From NCBI GenBank assembly GCA_964447405.1, contig CAYUSP010000003.1, forward strand, positions 124,001 to 188,000: 64,000 bases of DNA, given 5' to 3'. A program made the translations under genes and the position numbers. Shown here piece by piece: positions 8,921-18,508 of this stretch (the stretch's first letter is position 1; the number at the start of each line of letters is the position of its first letter). The notes beneath the pieces were generated by a model. That model worked only from the letters and a program-made list of their open reading frames with translations. It had not been told where the DNA came from and did not search any database. The DNA is from JALNZF01 sp964447405. GTDB taxonomy: Bacteria > Nitrospirota > UBA9217.

Positions 8921-8987
8921 TGTTCATCTTCACATCGATACGTTTTTATTGCCCTATGACCAAAATCTCTAGCAAAGTGAGCGTGAA

Positions 8988-9971
8988 ATGTTAAACGATA
9001 AAACAATCTTAATTACCGGAGGAACAGGTTCTTTTGGCAAGAAATGCGCAGAGATGATCCTGGAGACTTACAAGCCGAAAAAACTAATTATTTTCAGTCG
9101 CGATGAACTCAAGCAATTCGAGATGAACCAGGTACTGAGCGATAAAAAATATCCCTGCCTGAGATACTTCATAGGTGATGTCCGGGATAAGGACCGCCTT
9201 GCCAGAGCTTTTGATGGCGTTGACTATGTTATCCACGCTGCTGCATTAAAACAGGTACCTGCTGCTGAATACAATCCTTTCGAAGCAATAAAAACCAATG
9301 TCCTGGGAGCGGAGAACATCATCAATGTGGCAATAGACAAAGGCGTAAAAAAAGTCATTGCGCTCAGTACGGACAAGGCGGCAAATCCGATTAATCTGTA
9401 TGGCGCTACTAAGCTCTGTTCCGATAAGCTTTTCGTAGCGGGCAATATTTACTCTGGTTGGCATAAAACAAGATTCAGCGTCGTCCGCTACGGCAATGTT
9501 GTCGGCAGCAGAGGGAGCGTGATCCCCTTCTTCAAAAAAATGAGGGCTTCCGGCACCCTGCCCATCACTGATCCAAGGATGACACGCTTCTGGATAACCA
9601 TCGAACAGGGCGTGCAGTTTGTGCTCAAAAGCCTGGATACAATGAGCGGTGGCGAGCTCTTCGTGCCAAAGATCCCGAGCATGAACATCATGGACCTGGC
9701 TAAGGCCATTGCGCCGGATTGCAAGTACGAAACGGTCGGCATTCGGCCAGGTGAGAAACTGCACGAAGTGATGATAACGGAAGATGACGCCCGCCACACC
9801 CTTGAGCTGGAGGATCATTACATCATTGAACCCGAGTTCAACTGGTGGTCCAGTGAGTCACACCTCGCAAACGGGGGAAAACCGGTGCGAGACGATTTCC
9901 GGTATGCCAGCAATACTAACGACAAATGGATCACCGTGGAAGAACTGAAGAAGCTCATTGCGGACACCTAG
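8988..9971 (+). CDS. pseB: UDP-GlcNAc 4,6-dehydratase (inverting), pseudaminic acid step 1
   Basis: PseB converts UDP-GlcNAc to UDP-2-acetamido-2,6-dideoxy-beta-L-arabino-hexos-4-ulose. It is a 327-aa extended SDR with the NAD motif TGGTGSFG at residues 11-18. The Asp-Lys pair sits in STDKAANP, and the YxxxK motif in LYGATK. The region AAALKQVPAAEYNPFEAIKTNV is characteristic of the PseB/FlaA1 family. Length fits soluble PseB and not the membrane-anchored WbpM type. It is followed by pseC, which uses its product. Confidence 0.95.
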   Translation: MLNDKTILITGGTGSFGKKCAEMILETYKPKKLIIFSRDELKQFEMNQVLSDKKYPCLRYFIGDVRDKDRLARAFDGVDYVIHAAALKQVPAAEYNPFEAIKTNVLGAENIINVAIDKGVKKVIALSTDKAANPINLYGATKLCSDKLFVAGNIYSGWHKTRFSVVRYGNVVGSRGSVIPFFKKMRASGTLPITDPRMTRFWITIEQGVQFVLKSLDTMSGGELFVPKIPSMNIMDLAKAIAPDCKYETVGIRPGEKLHEVMITEDDARHTLELEDHYIIEPEFNWWSSESHLANGGKPVRDDFRYASNTNDKWITVEELKKLIADT

Positions 9972-10003
9972 ATCGGAACGCACCGCGAGTCAGTGTGGAC
10001 AGC

Positions 10004-11176
10004 ATGATACCTTACGGAAAACAGTGGATAGATGATGACGACATCAAGGCGGTTGTTGATGTTCTCAAAGGCGACTGGCTGACCCAGGGACCGAAGATCA
10101 GCGAGTTCGAAAAGGCCCTGACCGACTATTGCGGGGCCGCCTATGCAGTCGCTGTCAGCAATGGCACGGCGGCGCTGCATCTGGCCTGCCTTGCCGCAGG
10201 GATCGCCGGGGGAGACGAGGTCATTACCTCACCCATGACCTTTGTGGCGAGCGCGAACTGCATCCTGTACTGCGGAGGCACGCCGATCTTCGCTGATATA
10301 GACAGCGCGACCTGGAACATCAGCACTGACGAGATCAAACGGCGAACCGGAGCAAGGACAAAAGCTATCATCCCTGTCCATTTTGCCGGACTTCCCTGCG
10401 ACATGGAAGCGATCAGGAAGCACTCGCAAAAGCATAACCTGACCATCATCGAGGATGCCTGCCATGCCCTGGGCGCGGAATGGAAGGATGCTGCAGGGCA
10501 GTGGCAGAAAACAGGCTCCTGCTCACATTCAGACATGACCGTTTTCAGCTTTCACCCGGTCAAGCACATCACGACCGGTGAAGGCGGCGCAATTCTGACC
10601 AATAACGCCGCGTTCTATGAAAAGCTGCTGCTTTTGCGCAGCCACGGCATCACCAAGAACCCAAACAAGTTCGTGGACACAGGCCCGACGCCAGGCCCCT
10701 GGTACTACGAAATGCAGGAGTTGGGATTCAACTACCGCATCACCGACATGCAATGCGCGCTCGGCCTCACGCAATTGCGCAGGAACAACGCTTTTGTAGA
10801 ACGGCGACGCAGCATAGCCAGTACATATGACGAGGCATTCCAGGACAGTGAAGGCATCACTGTTCAAACGGAACCGGCAGCACGAAAAAATGCTCGCCAT
10901 TTATATGCAGTGAAGATAGACTTCGAAAAAACCGGCAGGAGCCGCGCATTATTCATGGATGAACTGCATACAAAAGGGATCGGCACTCAGGTTCATTATA
11001 TCCCGGTTCATTTACAGCCCTACTACCGAAAGCAGTTCAGATCAAAAGAGGGCGACCATCCTGTTGCGGAAGATTATTACCAAAAAGCTCTTTCACTTCC
11101 GATGTATCCAAAAATGTCCGATGCCGATGTTTCTCGTGTGATCAATGCTGTTAAGGATATTTTTCATGAAAAATAA
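10004..11176 (+). CDS. pseC: PLP aminotransferase of pseudaminic acid synthesis, step 2
   Basis: PseC aminates the PseB product at C4, giving UDP-4-amino-4,6-dideoxy-N-acetyl-beta-L-altrosamine. This is a DegT/DnrJ/EryC1 family fold of 390 aa. SNGTAALHLA binds the cofactor phosphate, EDACHALGA carries the Asp that contacts the pyridine nitrogen, and the Schiff-base lysine lies in SFHPVKHITTGEGG. I start at the ATG at 10004 (MIPYGKQWID), where family members begin; the frame is open upstream into pseB. Its end overlaps the next gene by 11 nt. Confidence 0.94.
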   Translation: MIPYGKQWIDDDDIKAVVDVLKGDWLTQGPKISEFEKALTDYCGAAYAVAVSNGTAALHLACLAAGIAGGDEVITSPMTFVASANCILYCGGTPIFADIDSATWNISTDEIKRRTGARTKAIIPVHFAGLPCDMEAIRKHSQKHNLTIIEDACHALGAEWKDAAGQWQKTGSCSHSDMTVFSFHPVKHITTGEGGAILTNNAAFYEKLLLLRSHGITKNPNKFVDTGPTPGPWYYEMQELGFNYRITDMQCALGLTQLRRNNAFVERRRSIASTYDEAFQDSEGITVQTEPAARKNARHLYAVKIDFEKTGRSRALFMDELHTKGIGTQVHYIPVHLQPYYRKQFRSKEGDHPVAEDYYQKALSLPMYPKMSDADVSRVINAVKDIFHEK

Positions 11177-12686
11177 AATACTGCTCGTCAGACCTCAAAA
11201 CGTCTACAACTACAATAATTATCCCCCCCTAAGCCTGATCAGCGTCGGTTCCCGGCTTAAGGCTGCAGGATATGACGTAAAGATCATTAATTGCGCTTTT
11301 GAGAAGGATCCGCTGGGAGCCATTTCCCAGGAACTGCAGGGCGCCTTGTTCGTGGGTATCACGCTGTTGACTTCCGAGGCGCCAGATGCATACTTGATCA
11401 TGAAACACATCAAGGAGACCTCTGCTGTGCCGGTTGTGGTCGGCGGATGGCATTGCACCCTTTTCCCGGAACAGATGGCCCAATGCGAATATGTCGATTA
11501 CGTGGTCGCCGGCGAAGGAGAAGAGCATATTGCCGAAATCGCAGCGCTCATACAAAACAAACAACCGCGCGAAAGCAGGATCTTTCACCGAGCAATACTC
11601 GATCTCGAAGCCCTTCCTCTGCCCGACTATGACATCGACGAGAACAAAGAACGGTTCATCAGCGGCTACCTTACGGACAAGCTGTCAGAATACGTAAAGC
11701 AACCCATGCGCTGGCTGCCCTACGAGAGCAGCCGTGGATGCCCGTCGCACTGCACGTTCTGCATTAATGTGGTCACGAACAATACCCGGTACCGGAAAAA
11801 AAGCGCGGCCAAGACCCTTGTCGAGATCGAACAGATCGTACGCAAATACAACCTTTCACATCTGAAGATCATTGATGACAACTTTTTTGTTGACAGCAAA
11901 CGCGTCCGCGATATATGCGAAGGGATCATTGCCAGGGGACTGGACATCACCTGGGACGGAGAATGCCGCTGCGATTACTTCAATGATCACATGCTGAACG
12001 ACGAGACGTTGAGCCTTTGCAGAAGATCGGGACTGGTGCAGTTGACGCTGGGCATTGAGTCGGGCTCACCTCACACCTTAAAGCTGATGAAAAAAGGCAT
12101 TACCCCGGAGCATGCGGCGTTCGCTGTGAAGAAATGCAATGAACACGGCATTATCGCCCGCTCTTCGTTCATCCTCGAAATCCCCGGGGAAACGCTTGAA
12201 GACATCAAGCAGACCATCGGGCTTATTAACAACCTGCGGAAATACCCTCTTTTCACCTGCGGCGTGGGCACCTTCAGGCCTTACCCGAAATGCGAGTTGA
12301 CGGAAAAGCTGCTCACGGACGGATATCTCACCGAACCATCTAATTTCCAGGAGTGGACCAACCGGGACATTGTGAACATGTACACCTCCGCCGAATACAT
12401 TCGGCCCTGGCAGGCAAACGGCAAGTATGCGGAAAGCGCTGCCTATTATCTGAATATCGAATCGGCGGTGAGACTCGGAAATTATCAGATCGACCGGAAG
12501 ATCGACAGAATGAAAAATAATATTTTCATTTTCCTTGCAAAGCTGAGGAACAAGTTCATGTTCTACGGCCTGCCGCTCGACAAGATCCTGTACAAAAAGT
12601 TCCTGACCGGGTTCTACCGCAGACGGCAGCATCTTGAGAAAAGCGGAAGCTACCCGCTTGCCAAGCCTTCAGGGTCGGAAAGCTGA
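11166..12686 (+). CDS. B12-binding radical SAM enzyme within the Pse operon
   Basis: The N-terminal ~140 residues are a cobalamin-binding-like Rossmann domain (NNYPPLSLISVGSRLKAAGY, VVVGGWHCTLFPEQ, VDYVVAGEGEE). The radical SAM core follows, with the [4Fe-4S] motif CPSHCTFC and strand motifs LKIIDDNFF and LTLGIESGS. The 506-aa layout matches class B radical SAM proteins, which often methylate unactivated carbons. An AAGGA site precedes the ATG, and the gene overlaps pseC. It is not part of the known pseudaminic acid pathway, so it may modify the sugar or a lipid carrier; the substrate is unknown. Confidence 0.85.
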   Translation: MKNKILLVRPQNVYNYNNYPPLSLISVGSRLKAAGYDVKIINCAFEKDPLGAISQELQGALFVGITLLTSEAPDAYLIMKHIKETSAVPVVVGGWHCTLFPEQMAQCEYVDYVVAGEGEEHIAEIAALIQNKQPRESRIFHRAILDLEALPLPDYDIDENKERFISGYLTDKLSEYVKQPMRWLPYESSRGCPSHCTFCINVVTNNTRYRKKSAAKTLVEIEQIVRKYNLSHLKIIDDNFFVDSKRVRDICEGIIARGLDITWDGECRCDYFNDHMLNDETLSLCRRSGLVQLTLGIESGSPHTLKLMKKGITPEHAAFAVKKCNEHGIIARSSFILEIPGETLEDIKQTIGLINNLRKYPLFTCGVGTFRPYPKCELTEKLLTDGYLTEPSNFQEWTNRDIVNMYTSAEYIRPWQANGKYAESAAYYLNIESAVRLGNYQIDRKIDRMKNNIFIFLAKLRNKFMFYGLPLDKILYKKFLTGFYRRRQHLEKSGSYPLAKPSGSES

Positions 12687-12688
12687 GC

Positions 12689-13678
12689 ATGAAGATCCTT
12701 ATCGTTGGAACCGGCTCGATCGGCAGCAGACACTTGACCAACCTCCATGCGCTTGGACATGAGGTCTACGCCGTCGACATGAACAGCGAGAACCTGAAAA
12801 AGGCCGCTCCCTTGGCAAAAGAGACCTTCACTTCCCTGGACAAGGCATTGGAGAGCGCACCGGATGCCGCGTTCATTTGCACATACAGCAACGACCATAT
12901 TCCCCCTGCCAAAAAATGCGCTGAGGCCGGCTGCCACCTTTTCATTGAGAAACCCCTTTCCCTCGACTTGGAAGGCATTAACGACCTCATCGATCTGACA
13001 GACCGGAAGAACCTGATCACCATGGTTGGCTGCAATATGAGATTCCATCCCGCCATCTCCTATATTCAAAACGTGCTGGCCCACGATCCGGCCTTTGCAA
13101 GGAAGCTCTGGGCAAATCTCGAGTTCGGCTACTACCTTCCCTTTGCTAAAAAAGATTACCAGTCCAGCTACATGGCGAACAGGAGCATGGGCGGCAACCT
13201 CATCTTTGATGACATCCATGAGCTCGACTATGCCGTATGGTTTTTGGGGGCGCCTGCAGAGATCATCTGCACCAAAGGAATCGTATCGAGTCTCAAGATC
13301 GATACAGAAGATTGCGTTGATATGATCATCAAGTTCCGATCGGGCATTACATCCATCATCCATATGGATTACCTGCAGCAGGGATATGCTCGTCGCTGCA
13401 AGATCGTCTGCGAGAACGGGACCATCACCTGGGATTTTACACTCGGCAAGATCGGTTCCATCACCGTGGCTAATCCGCAGTGGGTCTGGAAGGACCTGCC
13501 CGTCGAACTGGCGTATAATCAGATGTACGTCGATGAAGTAAAATATTTCGTGGACTGCATTGCCGCACGAACAAATACGTTCAATACCGTCAGGCAGGCG
13601 CTGCCGGTGTTAAAGCTTGCACTGCAGGCGAACCGGTCCTGCTCAACCAATGCCTGGGAGCGTATAGAGGAGAGCTGA
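12689..13678 (+). CDS. Gfo/Idh/MocA family oxidoreductase
   Basis: An NAD(P)-dependent sugar or cyclitol dehydrogenase of 329 aa. The N-terminal Rossmann motif is GTGSIGSRHLTNL and the family-defining EKPLS lies in HLFIEKPLSLD. The C-terminal alpha/beta domain carries HELDYAVWF. It begins 3 nt after the radical SAM gene and its stop overlaps the next start (TGATG). In this position it may oxidise or reduce a nucleotide sugar or free sugar. Oxidoreductases of this family recur beside SpsF-type cytidylyltransferases, but the exact reaction cannot be read from sequence. Confidence 0.85.
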   Translation: MKILIVGTGSIGSRHLTNLHALGHEVYAVDMNSENLKKAAPLAKETFTSLDKALESAPDAAFICTYSNDHIPPAKKCAEAGCHLFIEKPLSLDLEGINDLIDLTDRKNLITMVGCNMRFHPAISYIQNVLAHDPAFARKLWANLEFGYYLPFAKKDYQSSYMANRSMGGNLIFDDIHELDYAVWFLGAPAEIICTKGIVSSLKIDTEDCVDMIIKFRSGITSIIHMDYLQQGYARRCKIVCENGTITWDFTLGKIGSITVANPQWVWKDLPVELAYNQMYVDEVKYFVDCIAARTNTFNTVRQALPVLKLALQANRSCSTNAWERIEES

Positions 13679-14556
13679 TGAAAAAGGTCATTGGTGTCAT
13701 TACCGCTCGGATGGCTTCAACACGCCTTCCGGGCAAGGTCCTCCAAAAAATGGCGGGCAAGTCCGTCTTTGCTCATCATGTGGAGCGCATGCAGCATGTT
13801 CAAGGCCTTGACGGCGTCTTTCTAGCGACATCGGAAGACCCGAAGAACCGCGAATTGATCGAAGAAGCCGAACGGCTCGGCTGCGGCTGGTATGCCGGAG
13901 CGGAACAAGATATCGTCGACCGGCATGTCAGGCTGTGTGAACGGGAACAGGCTGATGCTGTCATCCGGGTCACCTGCGACTCGCCCATCTTCGATATCGG
14001 AAGCGCGGGCAGGTTCATCGAAGAGTTCAATCGCGAGTACTGTGATTACATCTCCGTGTCGAACATGACAATGATCCAGGGAACTCTTTCGGAATTGATC
14101 GCTTATCGGGCGCTCGTGGAGGTCCACAAGCACTATCGGGGCGCAGCAATCTCACTGCCGATCAAGGAAAATCCGGACAAGTTCAAGCTCCGCGGCATCG
14201 AGATCGACATCGATCTCTGCCGGCCCGAGTACCGCCTGACGATCGACGAACTCATCGATATCGAAATGATACGCCGTATCTATGAAGCGCTCTATAAAGG
14301 ATCACCGCTCGACCTCCATGAGGTCTACACCTGGCTCGACGACAATCCCCTGGTCGCTAAGATGAACATGCGCGTCGGGATCAAGGGCTGCGAACAGCAG
14401 AGCGCCAATCTGACAGAAGTTCCTCTGTTCTCCGTAGTGAAATCGGGGAAAAAGCATGTAATTCTGGACGAACAGAAACGGATGATAGAACCGGCTCAGT
14501 TCCTTGATGCGCTCAAAACGCTCTTCCCGGAACTGACCAGCAAAGGCGGCAAATAA
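13678..14556 (+). CDS. SpsF/PseF-like cytidylyltransferase
   Basis: The N-terminal ~230 residues form a nucleotidyltransferase of the spore-coat-polysaccharide SpsF group. It shows the nucleotide-binding VITARMASTRLPGKVLQ, the metal-binding region RVTCDSPIFD and a C-terminal EIDIDLCRPEYRLTID. About 60 extra residues at the C-terminus are unassigned. In a locus with PseB, C, G, H and I it is the best candidate for CMP-pseudaminic acid synthetase. The same subfamily is also found with the class III aminotransferase encoded next, so it may instead activate that enzyme's product. Start and stop overlap both neighbours (TGATG, TAATG). Confidence 0.8.
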   Translation: MKKVIGVITARMASTRLPGKVLQKMAGKSVFAHHVERMQHVQGLDGVFLATSEDPKNRELIEEAERLGCGWYAGAEQDIVDRHVRLCEREQADAVIRVTCDSPIFDIGSAGRFIEEFNREYCDYISVSNMTMIQGTLSELIAYRALVEVHKHYRGAAISLPIKENPDKFKLRGIEIDIDLCRPEYRLTIDELIDIEMIRRIYEALYKGSPLDLHEVYTWLDDNPLVAKMNMRVGIKGCEQQSANLTEVPLFSVVKSGKKHVILDEQKRMIEPAQFLDALKTLFPELTSKGGK

Positions 14557-15845
14557 TGTCTGAACGATATCGACGATCGGAAGCAATGCTCGAACGGGCG
14601 CTCAAAACCATCCCCCTCGGGTCCCAGACCTTCAGCAAAAGCAAAACCCAGTACCCCTTCGGCGTCTCGCCCTATTTCATCACCCGCGGACAGGGAAGCA
14701 GGGTCTGGGATGTCGATGGCAACGAATATTTAGATTTTGTGAACGGGCTCTGTGCAATCACCCTTGGCTACAGTGACCCAGAAGTGACCAGGGCAGTTAC
14801 TGCCCAGTTGCAGGACGGCGTCATTTTCTCCCTCCCTCACCCGCTCGAGGTGGATGTTGCCGAGAAGATCGTTGAAATGGTCCCTTGCGCCGAGATGGTG
14901 CGGTTCGGGAAGAACGGGTCCGACGCCACCTCGGGTGCCATCCGGCTCGCCCGGGCTTATACGGGGCGCGACCATGTGGTTGTCTGCGGGTATCACGGAT
15001 GGCAGGATTGGTACATCGGCTCCACTCCCCGCAATCTCGGCGTGCCGCAGGCGACGTGCGAACTCACGCACCGGTTCACCTATAATGATATCGATTCACT
15101 CCAGATGGTCTTTTCAGACTACCGCGATAAGATCGCCGCCGTGATCATGGAACCCATGAACACGACCGAGCCGAAGGACGGGTTCCTTGAAAAGGTGCGG
15201 GACCTTGCGCATAAGAACGGCGCGGTCTTCATTTTTGACGAGACCATTACCGGTTTCCGGTACGCCAAAGGCGGCGCACAGGAATATTTCGGTGTCACGC
15301 CGGACCTCGCGACCTTCGGCAAGGGTCTCGCCAACGGATATCCGGTCTCAGCGCTCGCCGGTAAAGCGGAGATCATGCGTCTGGCCGAGGAAGTGTTCTT
15401 CTCCTTTACCTTCGGCGGAGAAACACTTTCCCTCGCTGCTGCGCTGGCCACTATGACCAAGCTCCAGAAGGAGCCGGTTATCGAAACAGTCACCATACGC
15501 GGCAAACAGGTCCTCGACGGCCTCCAGCACCTGATCGCAAAACACAAAGTCAACCATATCCTTTCGCTTGCAGGCCATCCGAGCTGGTCCTTTGTGCTTT
15601 TCCAGGACGTGGCGCCCTACAGCCAGTGGGAGATCAAAACGCTATTTCTGCAGGAGATGTTCAGCAGGGGGATCCTGACCGTGGGAACGCATAATATGAG
15701 CTATGCCCATTCCGAGGATGATATTCTTCGGCTGCTTGGCGTGTATGATGAAGTCCTTGCCGTGATCCAAGAGGCAGTCGATGCCAAAGCTATGGGACGG
15801 CTTCTCCGATGCAAACCTCTAGTACCGCTCTTTAAAATAAGATGA
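14556..15845 (+). CDS. Class III PLP aminotransferase, glutamate-1-semialdehyde-aminomutase-like
   Basis: A 429-aa fold type I PLP enzyme. The cofactor phosphate site is in GKNGSDATSGAIRLARAYTGRD, the Asp in FIFDETITGFR, and the Schiff-base lysine in ATFGKGLANGYPVS. It resembles HemL, but its position between a cytidylyltransferase and pseG, and the lack of tetrapyrrole genes nearby, argue for a sugar or side-chain amination role. Translation is coupled on both sides (TAATG upstream, ATGA downstream). Confidence 0.85.
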   Translation: MSERYRRSEAMLERALKTIPLGSQTFSKSKTQYPFGVSPYFITRGQGSRVWDVDGNEYLDFVNGLCAITLGYSDPEVTRAVTAQLQDGVIFSLPHPLEVDVAEKIVEMVPCAEMVRFGKNGSDATSGAIRLARAYTGRDHVVVCGYHGWQDWYIGSTPRNLGVPQATCELTHRFTYNDIDSLQMVFSDYRDKIAAVIMEPMNTTEPKDGFLEKVRDLAHKNGAVFIFDETITGFRYAKGGAQEYFGVTPDLATFGKGLANGYPVSALAGKAEIMRLAEEVFFSFTFGGETLSLAAALATMTKLQKEPVIETVTIRGKQVLDGLQHLIAKHKVNHILSLAGHPSWSFVLFQDVAPYSQWEIKTLFLQEMFSRGILTVGTHNMSYAHSEDDILRLLGVYDEVLAVIQEAVDAKAMGRLLRCKPLVPLFKIR

Positions 15846-16906
15846 AGATAGCGTTCCGCACAGACGCCTCAATCGCGATCGGGACCGGCCACGTGATGCG
15901 CTGTTTGACGCTGGCAGAGGAGCTCCGGGACAAGGGAGCAGCTCTGGCATTCATTTCCCGTGAGCTAAGCGGACATGCATGCGACATGATTGCGGAAAAA
16001 GGATATCCAGTATACCGGCTTCCGGTGAATGGAGCTGACTGGATACAGGACGTTCAGGAAACGAGCGGTGCAATCGCTGAATGGGGAACCCCTCTTTCGT
16101 GGCTCATCGTAGACCATTACGGCATCGATCGGCGCTGGGAGGAAAAACTCCGGCCTCTCGTTGACAAGATCATGGTCATTGACGATCTTGCCAACCGGCC
16201 CCACGAGTGTGCCATGCTGCTGGACCAGAACCTCCACCATGATACGAACAACCGTTATAACGGTCTCCTCCCTGCTGGATGCACCACCCTGCTCGGTCCA
16301 GGATATGCGCTTCTCAGGCGGGAGTTCAGGGAAGCGCTCAACACTCTGCGTCTACGGGATGGCTCGATCAGGCGAATCCTCGTGTTCCTCGGGGGATCAG
16401 ATCAAACCAATGAGACAGGCAAGGTCCTCGACGCCCTGCAGAATCTTCATAGGCCCGATATCACCGTGGATGTTGTCATCGGATCGTCAAACCCGAATAA
16501 GAGCCTTGTCCGGCAGGCATGCGCCAAGCTTCCCGGCACGACCTGCCTTGAGCAGGTGTCGAACATGGCGGAACTGATGGCGAACGCTGATCTTGCCATC
16601 GGTGCAGGCGGGACAGCTACCTGGGAACGATGTTTCCTCGGCCTTCCGTCGGTCTCGATTGTGATTGCCGATAACCAGCGCGAGATCACCGAGGCTGTAG
16701 CCGCATCAGGGGCGACCCTGAACCTGGGGCACGCCAACGGGATCGGGCCAGAACAGATTGCGGAAGCAATCAGAGCTTTGATCGCCGACCGCTCTCGATG
16801 CAAAATAATGGGGAAAAAAGCGTTTCAGATCATGCAGCGAGGCCGTACGTTCGGTGCTGAGGCTGTGGCGCAGGAACTCATGGGGGTACACCGTGCTTCG
16901 TCGTAA
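15842..16906 (+). CDS. pseG: UDP-sugar hydrolase PseG
   Basis: PseG removes UDP from UDP-2,4-diacetamido-2,4,6-trideoxy-beta-L-altropyranose to free the hexose for PseI. The N-terminus FRTDASIAIGTGHVMRCLTLAEEL contains the GxGHxxR signature with the catalytic His. The GT-B-like C-terminal half carries ADLAIGAGGTATWERCFLGLPS, matching the MurG-like UDP-binding site. Length of 354 aa is normal. ATGA overlap with the upstream aminotransferase gene. Confidence 0.93.
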   Translation: MKIAFRTDASIAIGTGHVMRCLTLAEELRDKGAALAFISRELSGHACDMIAEKGYPVYRLPVNGADWIQDVQETSGAIAEWGTPLSWLIVDHYGIDRRWEEKLRPLVDKIMVIDDLANRPHECAMLLDQNLHHDTNNRYNGLLPAGCTTLLGPGYALLRREFREALNTLRLRDGSIRRILVFLGGSDQTNETGKVLDALQNLHRPDITVDVVIGSSNPNKSLVRQACAKLPGTTCLEQVSNMAELMANADLAIGAGGTATWERCFLGLPSVSIVIADNQREITEAVAASGATLNLGHANGIGPEQIAEAIRALIADRSRCKIMGKKAFQIMQRGRTFGAEAVAQELMGVHRASS

Positions 16907-17456
16907 CGATCTTCAGCTGCGAACCATCACAGAGGAAGACAGCGAGCTGTTGCTCCGCTGGAGGAACTCGGATCGGATCCGCGCTGTCATGTTCAGCGAC
17001 CATATCATCACTGCGGACGAACATGCGGCGTGGATCAGCAAAACGATCAAAGCCCCGGTCCCCGGCATTCTGATGTTCGAATACCAGGGCAAACCGCTCG
17101 GCGTCGTAACCATTGACCGTGTTGATATGAGCAGCAGTAGATGTTACTGGGGGTTTTATTTGGGCGAGGAGAGCCATCCTGCTCAAAGCGGGTCTGCCCT
17201 GGGGTGCCTCGGCCTGGAATACCTTTTCACGACCCTCGGAATGAGAAAAGTGTGCGGAGAGTGTCTCGCCCTGAACGAGCCGGGAGTACGGTTCCATACT
17301 AAAATGGGATTCACGCTGGAGGGGCGGTTCGTGAGGCACCACCTGAAGAACGGGAATTACGTGGACGTACTATCCTTTGCACTGTTCCGGGAAGACTGGC
17401 TGCGTGAACGTGCGCGGCTAGAACGCTTGTGTTTCGAGGAAGGAAAAGACATATGA
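16893..17456 (+). CDS. pseH: GNAT N-acetyltransferase, PseH-like
   Basis: PseH acetylates the 4-amino group of the PseC product using acetyl-CoA. This 187-aa GNAT protein has the expected N-terminal LRTITEEDSELLLRWRNSD and a C-terminal GMRKVCGECLALNEPGVRFHTKMGF, the latter typical of the PseH/RimJ branch. The GTG at 16893 is preceded by a G-rich GGGGGT site and gives a family-like N-terminus. Reading frames overlap pseG by 14 nt and pseI by ATGA, which fits the same pathway. A second GNAT gene lies at 18509 and could share or swap roles. Confidence 0.85.
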   Translation: MLRRNDLQLRTITEEDSELLLRWRNSDRIRAVMFSDHIITADEHAAWISKTIKAPVPGILMFEYQGKPLGVVTIDRVDMSSSRCYWGFYLGEESHPAQSGSALGCLGLEYLFTTLGMRKVCGECLALNEPGVRFHTKMGFTLEGRFVRHHLKNGNYVDVLSFALFREDWLRERARLERLCFEEGKDI

Positions 17457-18505
17457 CCATCATTCGCATTGCGCAACGCGATCTTGGCGTCAGTGAACCA
17501 CCCTTTCTGATCGCAGAGATGTCGGGCAATCACAATCAGTCTCTGGAACGGGCGCTGGCCATCGTGGATGCTGCCGCAGAAGCGGGAGTCGACGCGGTGA
17601 AGCTCCAGACCTATACCGCTGATACGCTCACCATCGACAACGACAAGGGGGAGTTCTTCATCAACGATCCCCAAAGCCTCTGGAAGGGCTCCTCCCTGTA
17701 CAAGCTGTATCAGCAGGCCTATACCCCCTGGGAGTGGCACAAACCGATCATGGACCGCTGCCGGGAACGCGGCCTCATCTGTTTCAGCACGCCTTTCGAC
17801 GAGTCATCAGTGGACTTTCTGGAATCTCTGAACGTACCGGCATACAAGATCGCCTCGTTCGAGAACAATCATCTGCCGCTCATCCGCAAGGCAGCCGCCA
17901 CGAGAAAACCTCTGATCATCTCCACAGGCATGGCCACGTTGACGGAACTGGATGAAGCAGTGCGTGCTGCACGCGAAGCCGGCTGCTGCGATATCGTTCT
18001 GCTCAAATGCACGAGTACGTACCCTTCGACGCCTGAAGACACAAATCTATTGACTATCCCCCACCTGAAACAGCTTTTCAATACCGAGGTTGGCCTGTCA
18101 GACCATACCCTGGGCCTCGGCGTTGCCATGGCAGGTGTTGCCCTCGGCGCCACGGTCATTGAAAAACACTTTACGCTGAACAGAGCGGACGGCGGTGTGG
18201 ACGCGACCTTTTCCATGGAACCGGCCGAAATGAAGCAGCTTGCTGAAGAGAGCCGCAAGGCCTGGCTCGCACTGGGAAGAGTCGGCTATGGCCCGACGGA
18301 AAAGGAAAAGGCCTCGCTCAGATTCCGCAGGTCGGTGTATGTGGTGGAAGACGTAAAAGCAGGAGAACAATTTACCACCAGGAATATCCGCATCATTCGC
18401 CCTGGTGAGGGACTGCCTCCAAAACATTTCGGCATCCTGCTCGGCAGGAAAGCCGCACGCGACCTTAAACGGGGAACACCATTCCACTGGGACTGCATAG
18501 GATAA
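17453..18505 (+). CDS. pseI: Pseudaminic acid synthase
   Basis: PseI condenses 2,4-diacetamido-2,4,6-trideoxy-L-altrose with PEP to make pseudaminic acid. The TIM-barrel NeuB domain runs from about residue 10 to 280 (FLIAEMSGNHNQSLERALAIV, AVKLQTYTADT, CTSTYPSTPED, GLSDHTLG, VIEKHFTL). A SAF/antifreeze-like domain lies at ~290-350 (RSVYVVEDVKAGE, then GILLGRKAARD). The ATG at 17453 has a strong GAGGAAGG site. Length is 350 aa, as in characterised PseI. Confidence 0.95.
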   Translation: MTIIRIAQRDLGVSEPPFLIAEMSGNHNQSLERALAIVDAAAEAGVDAVKLQTYTADTLTIDNDKGEFFINDPQSLWKGSSLYKLYQQAYTPWEWHKPIMDRCRERGLICFSTPFDESSVDFLESLNVPAYKIASFENNHLPLIRKAAATRKPLIISTGMATLTELDEAVRAAREAGCCDIVLLKCTSTYPSTPEDTNLLTIPHLKQLFNTEVGLSDHTLGLGVAMAGVALGATVIEKHFTLNRADGGVDATFSMEPAEMKQLAEESRKAWLALGRVGYGPTEKEKASLRFRRSVYVVEDVKAGEQFTTRNIRIIRPGEGLPPKHFGILLGRKAARDLKRGTPFHWDCIG

Positions 18506-18508
18506 GAC

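Noticed and set aside
9246..9818. 190-codon open frame opposite pseB
   Set aside because: Antisense to a certain gene, no motif, no ribosome site.
14556..15845. hemL (glutamate-1-semialdehyde aminomutase) as the name for the class III aminotransferase
   Set aside because: Motifs fit the broader class III family, and the gene is embedded by overlaps in a nonulosonate operon with no tetrapyrrole genes nearby.
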